Source of the DNA: Deltaproteobacteria bacterium
GTDB lineage: Bacteria; Desulfobacterota; Syntrophorhabdia; Syntrophorhabdales; Syntrophorhabdaceae
Direction: 5' to 3'
Length of the DNA stretch: 36,453 nucleotides
Assembly (NCBI GenBank): GCA_029553295.1
Contig: JAKPCK010000045.1
Location: 1-36,453 of the forward strand
The translations under genes and the position numbers were made by a program. Below the pieces are notes generated by a model. It searched no databases and was not told the origin of the DNA. It saw only the letters and a program-made list of their open reading frames with translations. How positions within the stretch are numbered: position 1 is the stretch's first letter; every line of letters starts with the position of its first letter. This document shows positions 9,391 to 17,815 of this stretch, in pieces.

Positions 9391-10414
9391 TGATCTTTAA
9401 TACCTTTGCCCCTCTGATCTTTCTTTTTTTGAGTTCACTTAGGGCCATATTGGCGTCCTCAAGCCTATATACCTGCACCTCAGGTTTAATGGGTATCTGG
9501 CTGGAAAGCTCAAGAAACTCACCTATATCATTTCTTGCCACATTGGCTACACTCTTTATCTCCTTTTCATGCCATATATGGGTCGGGTAATCGAGATTAA
9601 GAAGGCAGTCTCTGTCAAGGGTCTCCTTTCTTATGGCGTTTATAACGAGCCTGCCACCCTTTTCAAGCTTCTTTAAACCCTCCATGACTGGAAGCCATAC
9701 AGGGGTTGTGTCTATGGCACAGTGTATCTTTTCCGGGGGCATATCCTCAATATCTCCTGCCCAGTATGCACCGAGTTCCAATGAGAATCTCCTCTCCCCC
9801 TCACTCCTGGCAAAAACGAATATCCTCGAATCAGGATACTTAAAACGTGCCATCTGGAGTACAATGTGTGCAGATGCACCAAAACCGATAAGCCCCAGAT
9901 TCATCCCATTTTCAATGCCTGTTAGCCTTAATGAGCGATAGCCTATTGCACCGGCACATAAAAGGGGTGCAGCCTCTATATCTGTAAAGACATCGGGTAT
10001 CTTAAAGGCAAAATCCTCTTTTACCACCATGAACTCTGCATAACCACCATTGGCATCCCTGCCTGTTGCCTTGAAGTCTTCACAGAGGTTTTCATTGCCC
10101 CCTTTACAGAAACGGCATCTACCACAGGAAGAATATATCCATCCAACACCTACCCTCTCACCCTCTCTTAGCTTATTGACATTTTTCCCTTTTTTTTCCA
10201 CAAACCCTATGACCTGATGACCCAAAATAACAGGAAAATCAGGTGGCGGCGTCCTCCCTTCTATCTCATCGAGTTCAGTATGACAGACGCCACAGGCAGA
10301 TACCCTCAATAGCACCTCCCCTTCTTTAGGCTCAGGGGTGGGTAAATCTTCAGGCCTTAAGGGATTATCAACCTCGTTCATGTTATATATCCCATCCAGA
10401 ATCATTGCCTTCAT
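9383..10414 (-). CDS. Zinc-dependent alcohol dehydrogenase family protein
   Basis: A 343-aa medium-chain dehydrogenase that oxidises or reduces an unknown alcohol/aldehyde pair with NAD(P). Catalytic zinc ligands are C41 (CGVCHTE) and H66, with a third Cys likely in APLLCAG. The structural zinc is held by C97, C100, C103 and C111. The Glu after the His in most relatives is Gln here (GHQ), a feature I associate with the TIGR02822-type subfamily. LGLIGFGASAH is the start of the Rossmann fold. GAAGGGGG precedes the ATG. It begins 14 nt after the cyclase gene and overlaps the ArnD-like gene, so the three are probably cotranscribed. Confidence 0.88.
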   Translation of the reverse strand: MKAMILDGIYNMNEVDNPLRPEDLPTPEPKEGEVLLRVSACGVCHTELDEIEGRTPPPDFPVILGHQVIGFVEKKGKNVNKLREGERVGVGWIYSSCGRCRFCKGGNENLCEDFKATGRDANGGYAEFMVVKEDFAFKIPDVFTDIEAAPLLCAGAIGYRSLRLTGIENGMNLGLIGFGASAHIVLQMARFKYPDSRIFVFARSEGERRFSLELGAYWAGDIEDMPPEKIHCAIDTTPVWLPVMEGLKKLEKGGRLVINAIRKETLDRDCLLNLDYPTHIWHEKEIKSVANVARNDIGEFLELSSQIPIKPEVQVYRLEDANMALSELKKRKIRGAKVLKIIE

Positions 10415-10428
10415 AAAAGACCCCCTTC

Positions 10429-12387
10429 CTATTTCTCTGTAAAAGTAACGACCTCTTTCTCTTCAAGCTCTATTATCTCTGAAGGCTGATCTTTGCCCAG
10501 TTCTGTAACCTCGTATATCTCAACAGGTTTACTTTTGCCCTTAACCGCTACCTTATCCAGGCCCCTTACCCTAACATGCCATATTGTCCCGTCTTTTATC
10601 TTGTCCCTTATCTTTTCAAAGGTAGACTCTGTGATTATGATATTTGCGTTGTATTTCCTTGTCAGGCCCTCAACCCTGGCACCGAGGTTGACATTATCCC
10701 CTATTACAGTATAGTCCATCTTTTTGCCCTCGGCACCTATATTACCCACAATGGCCTCACCGGTATTTATGCCGTAGCCTGCGTCAAGGGGTGTCTTGCC
10801 CTCAGAGACCCATTTCTCCTGGAGTTCCTTTAACCTCCTTACCATATGGAGTGCACACTTTACAGCGAGTTCAGCATGATTCTCCTGTGGTATAGGTGCA
10901 TTCCAGAATGCTACTATCTCATCGCCAACGAACTTGTCCAGTGTCCCATCCCATTTGAATATGATATTGGTCATCTCACCTAAATATTCGTTTAGTATCT
11001 TGACTACCTCTTCAGGCCCGTGTTTCTCAGAGAATGTGGTAAAGCCCCTTATATCGGAAAAAAATACGGTTATCTCCTTTCTCTCACCACCAAGCTTGGC
11101 AAGGTTAGGGTTTTTTATAAGCTCGTTGACCACTTTTTCTGTTACATAGCTTGAGAACATGCCCCTGATACGCTTTGCATATCGCTCCTCTGTGGCATAC
11201 CTGTATGCCGTTATAATAAAATATATAACGAGTATATTGCTTGTGGAATAGCTCAAGGTTATCCAGATGTTTTTCCAGAAGAAAAAATAATATGCCACGA
11301 GGGAAAGGACAGCAATAAATACAAATGCGCTGATAGCGCCGTATACTGCCTTGAGCCTTACGATGAGGATGGCGAAGAGGATACCGGTCAACAGTATAAT
11401 GATGATATTTGTCAGGTTCGTTATCTTGTATATAAAATCCTTTTTCAGGATAGAGGCTATTACACTCGCATGTTTTTCTATACCGGGCATGGCTGCTGAT
11501 GTTGGTGTGACCCTGAGGTCATATATACCCACTGCTGTTGCACCTACAAGGATTATCTTATCCTTTATATCTGATGGCTTTACCTTTTCTTCCAGTATAT
11601 CAACAACGGATATATATGGAAATGTACCCTCTGGTCCATAATAATGCACAAGTATCCTGCCCCAGAAATCAGTGGGTATGAGGTTTTCACCAAGCTGAAC
11701 CCCTTGGGTTGCCCTTAGTGTCATGGCCTCTATGGGCAATCCGAGATACATCCTTGCTGTCTGCAGGTCAATAGAGGGGAATAACTCGCCGTCAAACTCT
11801 ACAGCCATAATCTCCCACCTTAAGACCCCGTCCCTGTCCGGTATCATGTTTATAAAACCCACTTTCTTTGATGCATCCATTAGTTCTTTTACAGGGATAA
11901 GGATACCCCGGGCGCTGATGGGTGGAAATATCTTAAAGTAGTCTGAGTTTCTGATTATGGGGAAGGCATTATCATAGAGGACATCTTCTGTAATCTTTGT
12001 TTTTTTGCCTTTAAAATCAAATACAACAGGGAGTATTACATTCCCTGCATTGGCTATGGACCTTGCAAGGACATCATCACCCGCTGAAGGCTCGCTGAAG
12101 ATTATATCCATCATAATGACCCTTGCACCCATTGATTTAAGTCGGTCAATGAGCTGGGCCACCCTTGACCTATCCCATGGCCACCTGCCCAGTTTTTCAA
12201 GGCTTCTGTCGTCTATGGCAGCGATGGCAATCTCAGGAGGGGGCGTAGTCTTTCCCCTGACCTTGTATCTTGTGTCATATATGAGGAGTTCAAGGTGTTC
12301 TAAGGGGAGTAATTTTATGATGGCGAAGAAGGAGAATAATATGGATACAGCAATGCCTATTACTATGGGTATGATTATTTTCTTCAT
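10429..12387 (-). CDS. CHASE2-domain membrane adenylate cyclase
   Basis: A 652-aa receptor cyclase. A TM helix (4-24) is followed by an extracytoplasmic CHASE2 sensor (about 30-310, with AIDDRSLEKLGRWPWDR), three TM helices (about 322-395) and a class III cyclase domain from about 437. D445 (FFSDIRGF) and D489 (KFVGDE) bind metal, and N567 and R571 (DNVNLGAR) are the transition-state pair. K485 with T560 is the Lys/Thr pair of CyaC-type adenylate cyclases, so cAMP is the expected product. The ligand of CHASE2 is not known. A charged tail follows the cyclase. It lies downstream of the MetE-like gene by 43 nt. Confidence 0.88.
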   Translation of the reverse strand: MKKIIIPIVIGIAVSILFSFFAIIKLLPLEHLELLIYDTRYKVRGKTTPPPEIAIAAIDDRSLEKLGRWPWDRSRVAQLIDRLKSMGARVIMMDIIFSEPSAGDDVLARSIANAGNVILPVVFDFKGKKTKITEDVLYDNAFPIIRNSDYFKIFPPISARGILIPVKELMDASKKVGFINMIPDRDGVLRWEIMAVEFDGELFPSIDLQTARMYLGLPIEAMTLRATQGVQLGENLIPTDFWGRILVHYYGPEGTFPYISVVDILEEKVKPSDIKDKIILVGATAVGIYDLRVTPTSAAMPGIEKHASVIASILKKDFIYKITNLTNIIIILLTGILFAILIVRLKAVYGAISAFVFIAVLSLVAYYFFFWKNIWITLSYSTSNILVIYFIITAYRYATEERYAKRIRGMFSSYVTEKVVNELIKNPNLAKLGGERKEITVFFSDIRGFTTFSEKHGPEEVVKILNEYLGEMTNIIFKWDGTLDKFVGDEIVAFWNAPIPQENHAELAVKCALHMVRRLKELQEKWVSEGKTPLDAGYGINTGEAIVGNIGAEGKKMDYTVIGDNVNLGARVEGLTRKYNANIIITESTFEKIRDKIKDGTIWHVRVRGLDKVAVKGKSKPVEIYEVTELGKDQPSEIIELEEKEVVTFTEK

Positions 12388-12430
12388 TTAATGGACTTTA
12401 TCAGGTTTATCTTGCATTCCCCCATGAAAA

Positions 12431-13420
12431 TCAAATCTCAGATAGTTTTTTAAGCAGTTCCATAGCCTTTAGTGCCTCTTTGTCATTTAGGCTACCAAGA
12501 CCGCAACTTGTTGTAATAAGTAATGATTTTTCATCTTTGATTTCAGAGAGCCCCTCCATGTTTTTCCTGAACCTCTTCAATAGTCCTATCATATCATCTA
12601 CGGTTTTATCAAGGACAGCATCAGATGATGGCACAATGCCAGGTGAGATCTTCCCTCCTCTTTTTAAGAAGCCCCTTAGCTCCTCCTTGAAATAGAATAT
12701 TGTATCCATATAGTTGAAGGCATCATAATTTATTATATCGATATCACAGCCCAAAAGCACTGACCAGTCTGTGTTGCCGCAGCAGTGGATGCCTTTTATT
12801 GCATCTACCCCATTTATTACATCATTAAATATGGATATGGCCTCCTGTTTCCCTATTGTGACATAGGCTGTACCGAATGACACCATATAAGGCTCATCAA
12901 AGAATATGATTATATCCTTGTCAGGGTAGCGAGACCTTATCTCCTTAATCATCCATTGGGCCTTCATATGGAGGGCCTTTTTTATTATATCAAAAAAACC
13001 ATAGTTATATATTACAGGGACTCCTTTTTCATCCTTCAGGCCAAGCCCCATGCTAAATGGCCCTGTAAGCTGGCCTTTTATAGATTTTACACCATGGGAT
13101 ATATCCTTTAGCCTCTCAAGGAATCTGTAGAATCCCGGTGCTACTTTTTCAGACATGGCAAAGGCATCCAGGTTTTCACCCATGACATCTTCGTAGAACC
13201 CCTCTATGCCCTCTGTATCCTGGGTATCCATAAAGACTGTATTTTTCTCCCTATCCCATTTAATGCATGGGACATGCTCGAGGAATGTGGAATACATATT
13301 TTCATCCGGCGACCTTTTTGGGAGTTGAGGCCAGAAAGGTATATCTGGACAGGTAGTGAATATGAGGTCCAATGCCCTGTCTACATCCTGGAAAGGAAGG
13401 CTACCTATGCCTGTAATCAT
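12431..13420 (-). CDS. Cobalamin-independent methionine synthase-like (MetE C-terminal/UROD fold) protein
   Basis: A 329-aa TIM-barrel protein of the MetE-C/UROD superfamily. Features are MITGIGSLPFQDVDRAL at the start, KGQLTGPFSMGLGL, IIIFFDEPYM, GIHCCGNTDW and LLITTSCGLGS near the end. The His-x-Cys pair (IHCC), the Glu and the late Cys resemble the zinc ligands of MetE, so thiol or corrinoid methyl transfer is plausible. The N-terminal half of full MetE is missing, as in the short core-MetE and methyltransferase subfamilies. The substrate cannot be named. GGAGGT lies 7 nt before the ATG. First gene of an apparent operon with the cyclase. Confidence 0.7.
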   Translation of the reverse strand: MITGIGSLPFQDVDRALDLIFTTCPDIPFWPQLPKRSPDENMYSTFLEHVPCIKWDREKNTVFMDTQDTEGIEGFYEDVMGENLDAFAMSEKVAPGFYRFLERLKDISHGVKSIKGQLTGPFSMGLGLKDEKGVPVIYNYGFFDIIKKALHMKAQWMIKEIRSRYPDKDIIIFFDEPYMVSFGTAYVTIGKQEAISIFNDVINGVDAIKGIHCCGNTDWSVLLGCDIDIINYDAFNYMDTIFYFKEELRGFLKRGGKISPGIVPSSDAVLDKTVDDMIGLLKRFRKNMEGLSEIKDEKSLLITTSCGLGSLNDKEALKAMELLKKLSEI

Positions 13421-13465
13421 CTATCTACCTCCATGAGCGATTGGTTATGAGATCTTAAAATCTTT

Positions 13466-13501
13466 GACTTTTGGGCACATCCTTGAGTCCCTCAAAAAGT
13501 C
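13466..13501 (-). promoter_or_regulatory. Nested hairpin in the leader of the MetE-like gene
   Basis: In the 165-nt gap before the MetE-like gene the transcribed strand can fold GACTTTT with AAAAGTC around an inner TTGAG-GGA-CTCAA hairpin. An ATG with 22 codons (13513 down to 13445) covers the same stretch. It could be an attenuator or leader peptide. It does not match a riboswitch class I know. Confidence 0.3.
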
Positions 13502-13585
13502 TTTTGTATTCATAAAAAATTTAAAACCCAACAAAATTGAATTTTAAGATTTGTAACACACAGAGTTTTTTCTGTAAAGGGTTTA

Positions 13586-15190
13586 TTAACTGATGTCATC
13601 CCTTTTTTTCCACCTCCTGTGGGAGGATATGGCAAACCTGTGTGCCTCATCCCTTATCTTTACAATGGTCTTGAAGACCGGCGAAGACGGTGGCATGAGG
13701 ACAGGGTTTTTTCTCATGGGTATATAGATGAGGTCTTTCATGGCATGCCTTTTTTCTCCCTTGGCTATGCTTATTATATCTATGTCTTTGCCCATTTCTT
13801 TTAAGACCTTAAGGGCCGATGATAGCTGTGCCTTTCCCCCATCAATAATAAATAAATCTGGTAGAGGCATGATATCCGGGTCTTTAAGGCGTCTTGAAAT
13901 GACCTCCATAATAGAAGAGGTATCATCCATGGTTGAGGGACCCCTTATATGGAATACCCTGTATCCATCCTTTTTTGGCTTAAAGGATTCAAAGACAACC
14001 ATTACGCCTGTAGGGTTTTTCCCATGGGTATGGGATATATCATATGCCTCTATCCGTAGCGGCTCCTTTCTCAGATGGAGCATTCTCTTAAATGCCCTGT
14101 CCAGGGGTGTTTGCTCTTTTTCCTCGTAGAGGTTCTGTATGGCCAGGGCAACAAGGGGTCTGGATGCAGCATCTTTTTGCCCTTTTATCCGTGTTATGGC
14201 ATTTTTCTTATCCCTCAGAAAATTTTCAAGTATACCCATATCCTCTATATCCTGAGATAGTATAATCTCGTCCGGGACAGGCCTTGTATTGTAGAACTGA
14301 AACAGCAAAGAGGATATGGCATCATCCATAAGGTCTGATACATAAGGTTCCTTGAATGTCTTTTTTGATATAAGCACGCCCCTTCTAAAGCTCAGGACAA
14401 CAGCCTTTAGCCTCCCCTCCTCACAGAGAAACCCCCATACATCTCTGTCTTTCCCGAGGTGTTCATGGACATTCTGTTTCTCGGTGAGCCTTTTTATGGT
14501 CTCATACCTGTCCCTTAGAGCCTTTGCATCCTCAAACCTCCACTCTGATGCTGCCCTTTCTATCTGCTTTGTAATGTTATCGAGGATTTTTCTATTGCGG
14601 CCAGAGAGAAAGTCTACAAGCTCTGATATAATCTCTCTGTATTTTTCCTCTTCAATCCTCCCTTCACATGGTGCAGGGCATTTGCCCATCTGAAACAGGA
14701 TACACGCCCTCTTTCTCTTTTTGAATACCGTATTCTTGCATCTCCTTACAGGATAAAAGGTCTGTATTATCTTCATTACTTCCTTTATGTCACCTATATC
14801 CGGGTAAGGCCCAAAATACATGGCACCATCTTCCTGTATCTTTCTCGTTGTGAACAATGCAGGGAAGGTCTCCTGGACAGTCAACTTCAGGGAGATATAT
14901 GTCTTATCGTCCTTTAGATTTATATTATATCTTGGTTTATGCTCTTTAATAAGGTTATTTTCCAGGAGGAATGCCTCTTTTTCATTTCCCGTTAATATGG
15001 TCTCTATCTGGGCTATGTTTTCCGCGAGATGTTCGGTTTTTACATCCTTTTTCCCGGCCTTTATATAGCTCTTTACCCTTTCCCTTATATTTTTTGCCTT
15101 GCCGATATAGACAATCCTGTTTTCTTTGTCTTTGAATATATAGACCCCTGATGAATCAGATAGATTTTCTATTATTCTTTCGTCTATCAA
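13586..15190 (-). CDS. uvrC: UvrC excision nuclease lacking the C-terminal HhH domain
   Basis: UvrC makes the two incisions of nucleotide excision repair with UvrAB. The order is: GIY-YIG nuclease (GVYIFKDKENRIVYIGKAKN, about 14-33); a four-Cys segment (RRCKNT...RACILFQMGKCPAPCEG) that holds an Fe-S cluster in relatives; a UVR motif (WRFEDAKALRDRYE); and the RNase H-like nuclease with Asp in AYDISHTHG and IIDGGKAQL and the final His in FAISSHRR. It ends seven residues later at 534 aa, so the (HhH)2 DNA-binding domain is absent; most UvrC are about 600 aa. No alternative frame downstream encodes it. The start is TTG behind AGGTGAAG. Confidence 0.92.
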   Translation of the reverse strand: MIDERIIENLSDSSGVYIFKDKENRIVYIGKAKNIRERVKSYIKAGKKDVKTEHLAENIAQIETILTGNEKEAFLLENNLIKEHKPRYNINLKDDKTYISLKLTVQETFPALFTTRKIQEDGAMYFGPYPDIGDIKEVMKIIQTFYPVRRCKNTVFKKRKRACILFQMGKCPAPCEGRIEEEKYREIISELVDFLSGRNRKILDNITKQIERAASEWRFEDAKALRDRYETIKRLTEKQNVHEHLGKDRDVWGFLCEEGRLKAVVLSFRRGVLISKKTFKEPYVSDLMDDAISSLLFQFYNTRPVPDEIILSQDIEDMGILENFLRDKKNAITRIKGQKDAASRPLVALAIQNLYEEKEQTPLDRAFKRMLHLRKEPLRIEAYDISHTHGKNPTGVMVVFESFKPKKDGYRVFHIRGPSTMDDTSSIMEVISRRLKDPDIMPLPDLFIIDGGKAQLSSALKVLKEMGKDIDIISIAKGEKRHAMKDLIYIPMRKNPVLMPPSSPVFKTIVKIRDEAHRFAISSHRRWKKRDDIS

Positions 15191-15243
15191 ACTACTTCAC
15201 CTTTAATATTATTTATACTTTTTCAAAGGCCTTATTAAAGCCA

Positions 15244-16023
15244 TCATTGTTCAAAAATCAGACACCTGTCTCTGCATTCTTTGGACTTCACACCCCTGCA
15301 TCCTGCAGCAATGCCTACCCTGTGGCAGAGAAAAAAGTCGTATTTCAAAGGGTCTTCAGGTGAAAGGCGTCTCAATGCCTCTGTAACCTCAATGGCAGCC
15401 TTAAAGGTAGGGTTTTTTGTCTTTATCCAGCCAAGACACCTGCCTATCTTAAATATATTTGCATCCAGGGGGACAATAAGGTCCTTCTTGTCTATAAAAC
15501 CCCATATACCCTTATCTATCTCATCTTTTCTTACCATCCATCTTAAAAAAAGACACCACCTCTTCATGGGGTTGGACGGGGATGGGGCAGGAAAGAAAAA
15601 TGTGAGGTCATTGCTGTTATGGAATATGTATCTCCTTGCAGACCACAGGGTCTGTCTTATGTCGCCTCTGTAGAATTTTTTAATCATATTCCCAAGGGTG
15701 TCAAACCCCTCGGAGATTTTTTTTAATGCCATGAAAAGCATTATTAGATCACTGTCTTTCTGAAACCTGTAGTACATGCCTGAAAGACATGTAAAATCCC
15801 CAGCCCTTATAAATTCATATGGACTTTGACCCATCTTTTTAAATAATTCTTTCAGGAATCTCTTAAAGACCTCGATCCTGCCATAGGCAAACTGGGAGGC
15901 AAGAAACCCAGCCACCTCCATGTCTTTTTCATCAGTGTAGTTATCGAGGAAGATTACAGGGTCGTTCTTCTTTGCCTCTAAGAGATTATATTTGTCTTTT
16001 TCGTACGCCTCGATAATGCCCAT
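15244..16023 (-). CDS. TIGR02757/DUF2400 family protein
   Basis: A 259-aa conserved bacterial protein of unknown function, mostly helical. Family marks are FLDNYTDEKDMEVAGFLASQ, FAYGRIEVF, NPMKRWCLFLRWMVRKDE, LIVPLDANIFKIGRCLG and EALRRLSPEDPLKYDFFLCH. It ends with a Cys cluster (CRGVKSKECRDRC) that may bind a metal or Fe-S cluster. The helical repeats recall HhH-type glycosylase folds, but no activity is established. It is divergent from the mraZ promoter and precedes uvrC by 53 nt in the same direction, which is consistent with a DNA-related role but does not prove one. Confidence 0.85.
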   Translation of the reverse strand: MGIIEAYEKDKYNLLEAKKNDPVIFLDNYTDEKDMEVAGFLASQFAYGRIEVFKRFLKELFKKMGQSPYEFIRAGDFTCLSGMYYRFQKDSDLIMLFMALKKISEGFDTLGNMIKKFYRGDIRQTLWSARRYIFHNSNDLTFFFPAPSPSNPMKRWCLFLRWMVRKDEIDKGIWGFIDKKDLIVPLDANIFKIGRCLGWIKTKNPTFKAAIEVTEALRRLSPEDPLKYDFFLCHRVGIAAGCRGVKSKECRDRCLIFEQ

Positions 16024-16120
16024 GATATATCAAATTTTAATCTACAACATAATGGGCTGTAATTCAAATTAATGGGGCGTTTAATAAACATTATGTGTTT
16101 GAAAAAAATCTAAAAAATAC

Positions 16121-16149
16121 TTGACAAAATCGAATGTTACAAGTATAGT
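16121..16149 (+). promoter_or_regulatory. Sigma-70 promoter of the dcw cluster
   Basis: TTGACA (16121-16126), a 17-nt spacer and TATAGT (16144-16149) form a near-consensus promoter 40 nt before mraZ. No other clear promoter was noticed before ftsZ, so it may drive the whole 16-gene run. Confidence 0.75.
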
Positions 16150-16184
16150 TGGTTTAATGTGGTAAATGGTGTTATAAAGTGGGA
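16150..16184 (+). promoter_or_regulatory. MraZ-box-like direct repeats
   Basis: Four 5-nt elements start exactly 10 nt apart: TGGTT (16150), TGGTA (16160), TGTTA (16170), TGGGA (16180). MraZ is known to bind TGGGN repeats spaced by 5 nt before its own gene, so autorepression of the cluster is likely. The last repeat sits where the ribosome site of mraZ would be. Confidence 0.6.
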
Positions 16185-16189
16185 TAAAA

Positions 16190-16630
16190 ATGTTTGCCGG
16201 TAGATATGAATATACAATAGACGATAAAAGTAGGGTCAGTATACCATCCAAGTTCAGGGAGATCCTATCGACAAAATACGACATGCGCCTGATACTTACG
16301 AATCTCGATGGGTGTATAGTGGGCTATCCATATCAGGAGTGGGTGGAGATACAGGAAAATATTGCAAAAAAAGAACAGATAAACAAGGATGCAAGGACAT
16401 TTTTGAGGTATTTTTACTCAGGGGTTACTGAGTGTTCCATAGATAAATTGGGGAGGATATTGATACCCCAGTCTTTAAAAACCGATGCCCTGATTAAAAA
16501 AAATGTTGTCATAGTGGGGATGAATAAGAAGATAGAGATATGGGCCCAGGAGGTATGGGAGGAGCTTGTGAAGAAGGCGATATCTGACCCTGATAGGGTT
16601 GCAGATATTGTATCTGAGCTTGGCCTTTGA
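16190..16630 (+). CDS. mraZ: Transcriptional regulator MraZ
   Basis: A 146-aa DNA-binding protein with two AbrB/SpoVT-like swapped-hairpin halves. Each half holds the DxxxR motif: IDDKSRVSIPSKFRE (10-24) and IDKLGRILIPQSLK (about 85-98). MraZ forms rings that bind repeated boxes and control the dcw operon. FAGRYEYTID at the start is typical. It is first in the cluster, directly downstream of matching repeats. The ribosome site is weak (GTGGGA) and coincides with the last repeat, so MraZ binding and translation signals overlap in DNA. Confidence 0.95.
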   Translation: MFAGRYEYTIDDKSRVSIPSKFREILSTKYDMRLILTNLDGCIVGYPYQEWVEIQENIAKKEQINKDARTFLRYFYSGVTECSIDKLGRILIPQSLKTDALIKKNVVIVGMNKKIEIWAQEVWEELVKKAISDPDRVADIVSELGL

Positions 16631-17496
16631 TTGAAAGAGCCCATATACCTGTTTTAGTCAAGGAAGTATTAGATTATTTAATCTCTGAAAAGTTTAGCCT
16701 TTTTATAGATGCAACAGTAGGGGGCGGGGGTCATGCTTTCAGCATACTGGGGCATCACAGTAAGATAAAACTAATAGGTTTGGATGTAGATGAAGCCGGA
16801 CTGGCTATAGCGGCAAGGAGACTTCAACCCTTTGGGGAGCGGGTTAGGTTGATAAGGGGCAATTTTAGAGACCTGAAGGATATACTGGCCAGAGAGGGTA
16901 TTGATGGATTTGATGCCATCCTGTTCGATTTAGGTTTGTCCATGTATCACCTGCAGGGCAAGAGGGGATTTAGCTTTTATGATGACAGCTTTCTTGATAT
17001 GAGGATGGATAATCAGCAAGAAAAAACAGCCTTTGATGTTGTAAATAGATACAGCACCGAGAGATTAGAGAATATACTGTTGCAATACGGTGAGGAATAC
17101 AGGGCAAGGGCTATTGCAAAGGCCATTTTATATGCAAGGAAGAAAAAACCCATTACCACTGCCCTTGAACTCAGTAGCCTCATCTTACGGGTTAAAGGAA
17201 AAAAGGGCAGGACTCACCCGGCCACAAAGGCATTTCAGGCAATAAGGATAGAGGTGAACAGGGAACTGGAGAATATAGTGTCCGGACTCAGGGATGCCAT
17301 TGAAATGTGTAGGCCAGGGGGTAGAATAGGTGTTATCTCTTTTCATTCGCTGGAAGACAGGATCATTAAAAATACATTCAGGGCCGATGAGAGGATAAAG
17401 GTGATTACCAAAAAGCCTCTTAAGCCATCTATGAAGGAGATAAAAGAAAACCCTGCTTCAAGGAGCGCTAAACTCAGGGTAGCAGAAAAGATATAG
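16627..17496 (+). CDS. rsmH: 16S rRNA m4C1402 methyltransferase RsmH (MraW)
   Basis: The enzyme methylates N4 of C1402 in 16S rRNA with SAM. At 289 aa it has HIPVLVKEVLDYL at the start, the SAM site DATVGGGGHAF (29-39), the second motif DAILFDLGLSMYHL, KAFQAIRIEVNREL and ISFHSLEDRIIK. I use the TTG at 16627, which overlaps the mraZ stop as TTGA and places the conserved HIPVL at residue 6, the usual distance. No ATG fits. Confidence 0.95.
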   Translation: MIERAHIPVLVKEVLDYLISEKFSLFIDATVGGGGHAFSILGHHSKIKLIGLDVDEAGLAIAARRLQPFGERVRLIRGNFRDLKDILAREGIDGFDAILFDLGLSMYHLQGKRGFSFYDDSFLDMRMDNQQEKTAFDVVNRYSTERLENILLQYGEEYRARAIAKAILYARKKKPITTALELSSLILRVKGKKGRTHPATKAFQAIRIEVNRELENIVSGLRDAIEMCRPGGRIGVISFHSLEDRIIKNTFRADERIKVITKKPLKPSMKEIKENPASRSAKLRVAEKI

Positions 17497-17512
17497 ATAG
17501 GGGGGATTATAG

Positions 17513-17815
17513 ATGCAAAGGGTATACATATATGCAACAAGACAGGAGGTCAGATATAGAGGTACTCGTTCGACCCTGATATTTATATTATCCTTTCTTT
17601 GCATTGCCCTTTTTTATTTTATCGTCAGGGGGGCATGCATTAACTTGAGGGAGGACCTGATTGCCCAGCTCTCCAGAGAAAGACACGCCCTTGAGACAAA
17701 TAGCAGGCTAAAGATAGAGTTATCAGGGATTACCAAGAAGAGGTATCTTGAATTTAAGGCAAAGGAGCTCGGGCTTAAAAAGCCAAAGGAAGAGGAGGTT
17801 TTGGTATTGAGATGA
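17513..17815 (+). CDS. ftsL: FtsL-like divisome protein
   Basis: At 100 aa, it has a basic N-terminal tail, one TM helix (about 22-42, LIFILSFLCIALFYFIV) and a periplasmic coiled-coil-like helix (LREDLIAQLSRERHALET). It ends with FKAKELGLKKPKEEEV, like the FtsL/DivIC ending in which a short helix precedes a beta strand. FtsL is poorly conserved, so size, topology and the slot after rsmH carry the call. FtsL joins FtsB and FtsQ to activate septal wall synthesis. The start follows a G-rich ribosome site, and the end overlaps the next gene as ATGA. Confidence 0.75.
   Translation: MQRVYIYATRQEVRYRGTRSTLIFILSFLCIALFYFIVRGACINLREDLIAQLSRERHALETNSRLKIELSGITKKRYLEFKAKELGLKKPKEEEVLVLR

Noticed and set aside
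13560-13620. Frameshift explaining the short UvrC
   Set aside because: A 7-A run lies just before the stop, so I read the other two frames downstream. One stops almost at once and the other gives about 30 unrelated residues, so no HhH domain is hidden there.
13755-13800. Short plus-strand frames inside uvrC and other minus-strand genes
   Set aside because: They are out-of-frame readings of well-supported genes without ribosome sites.
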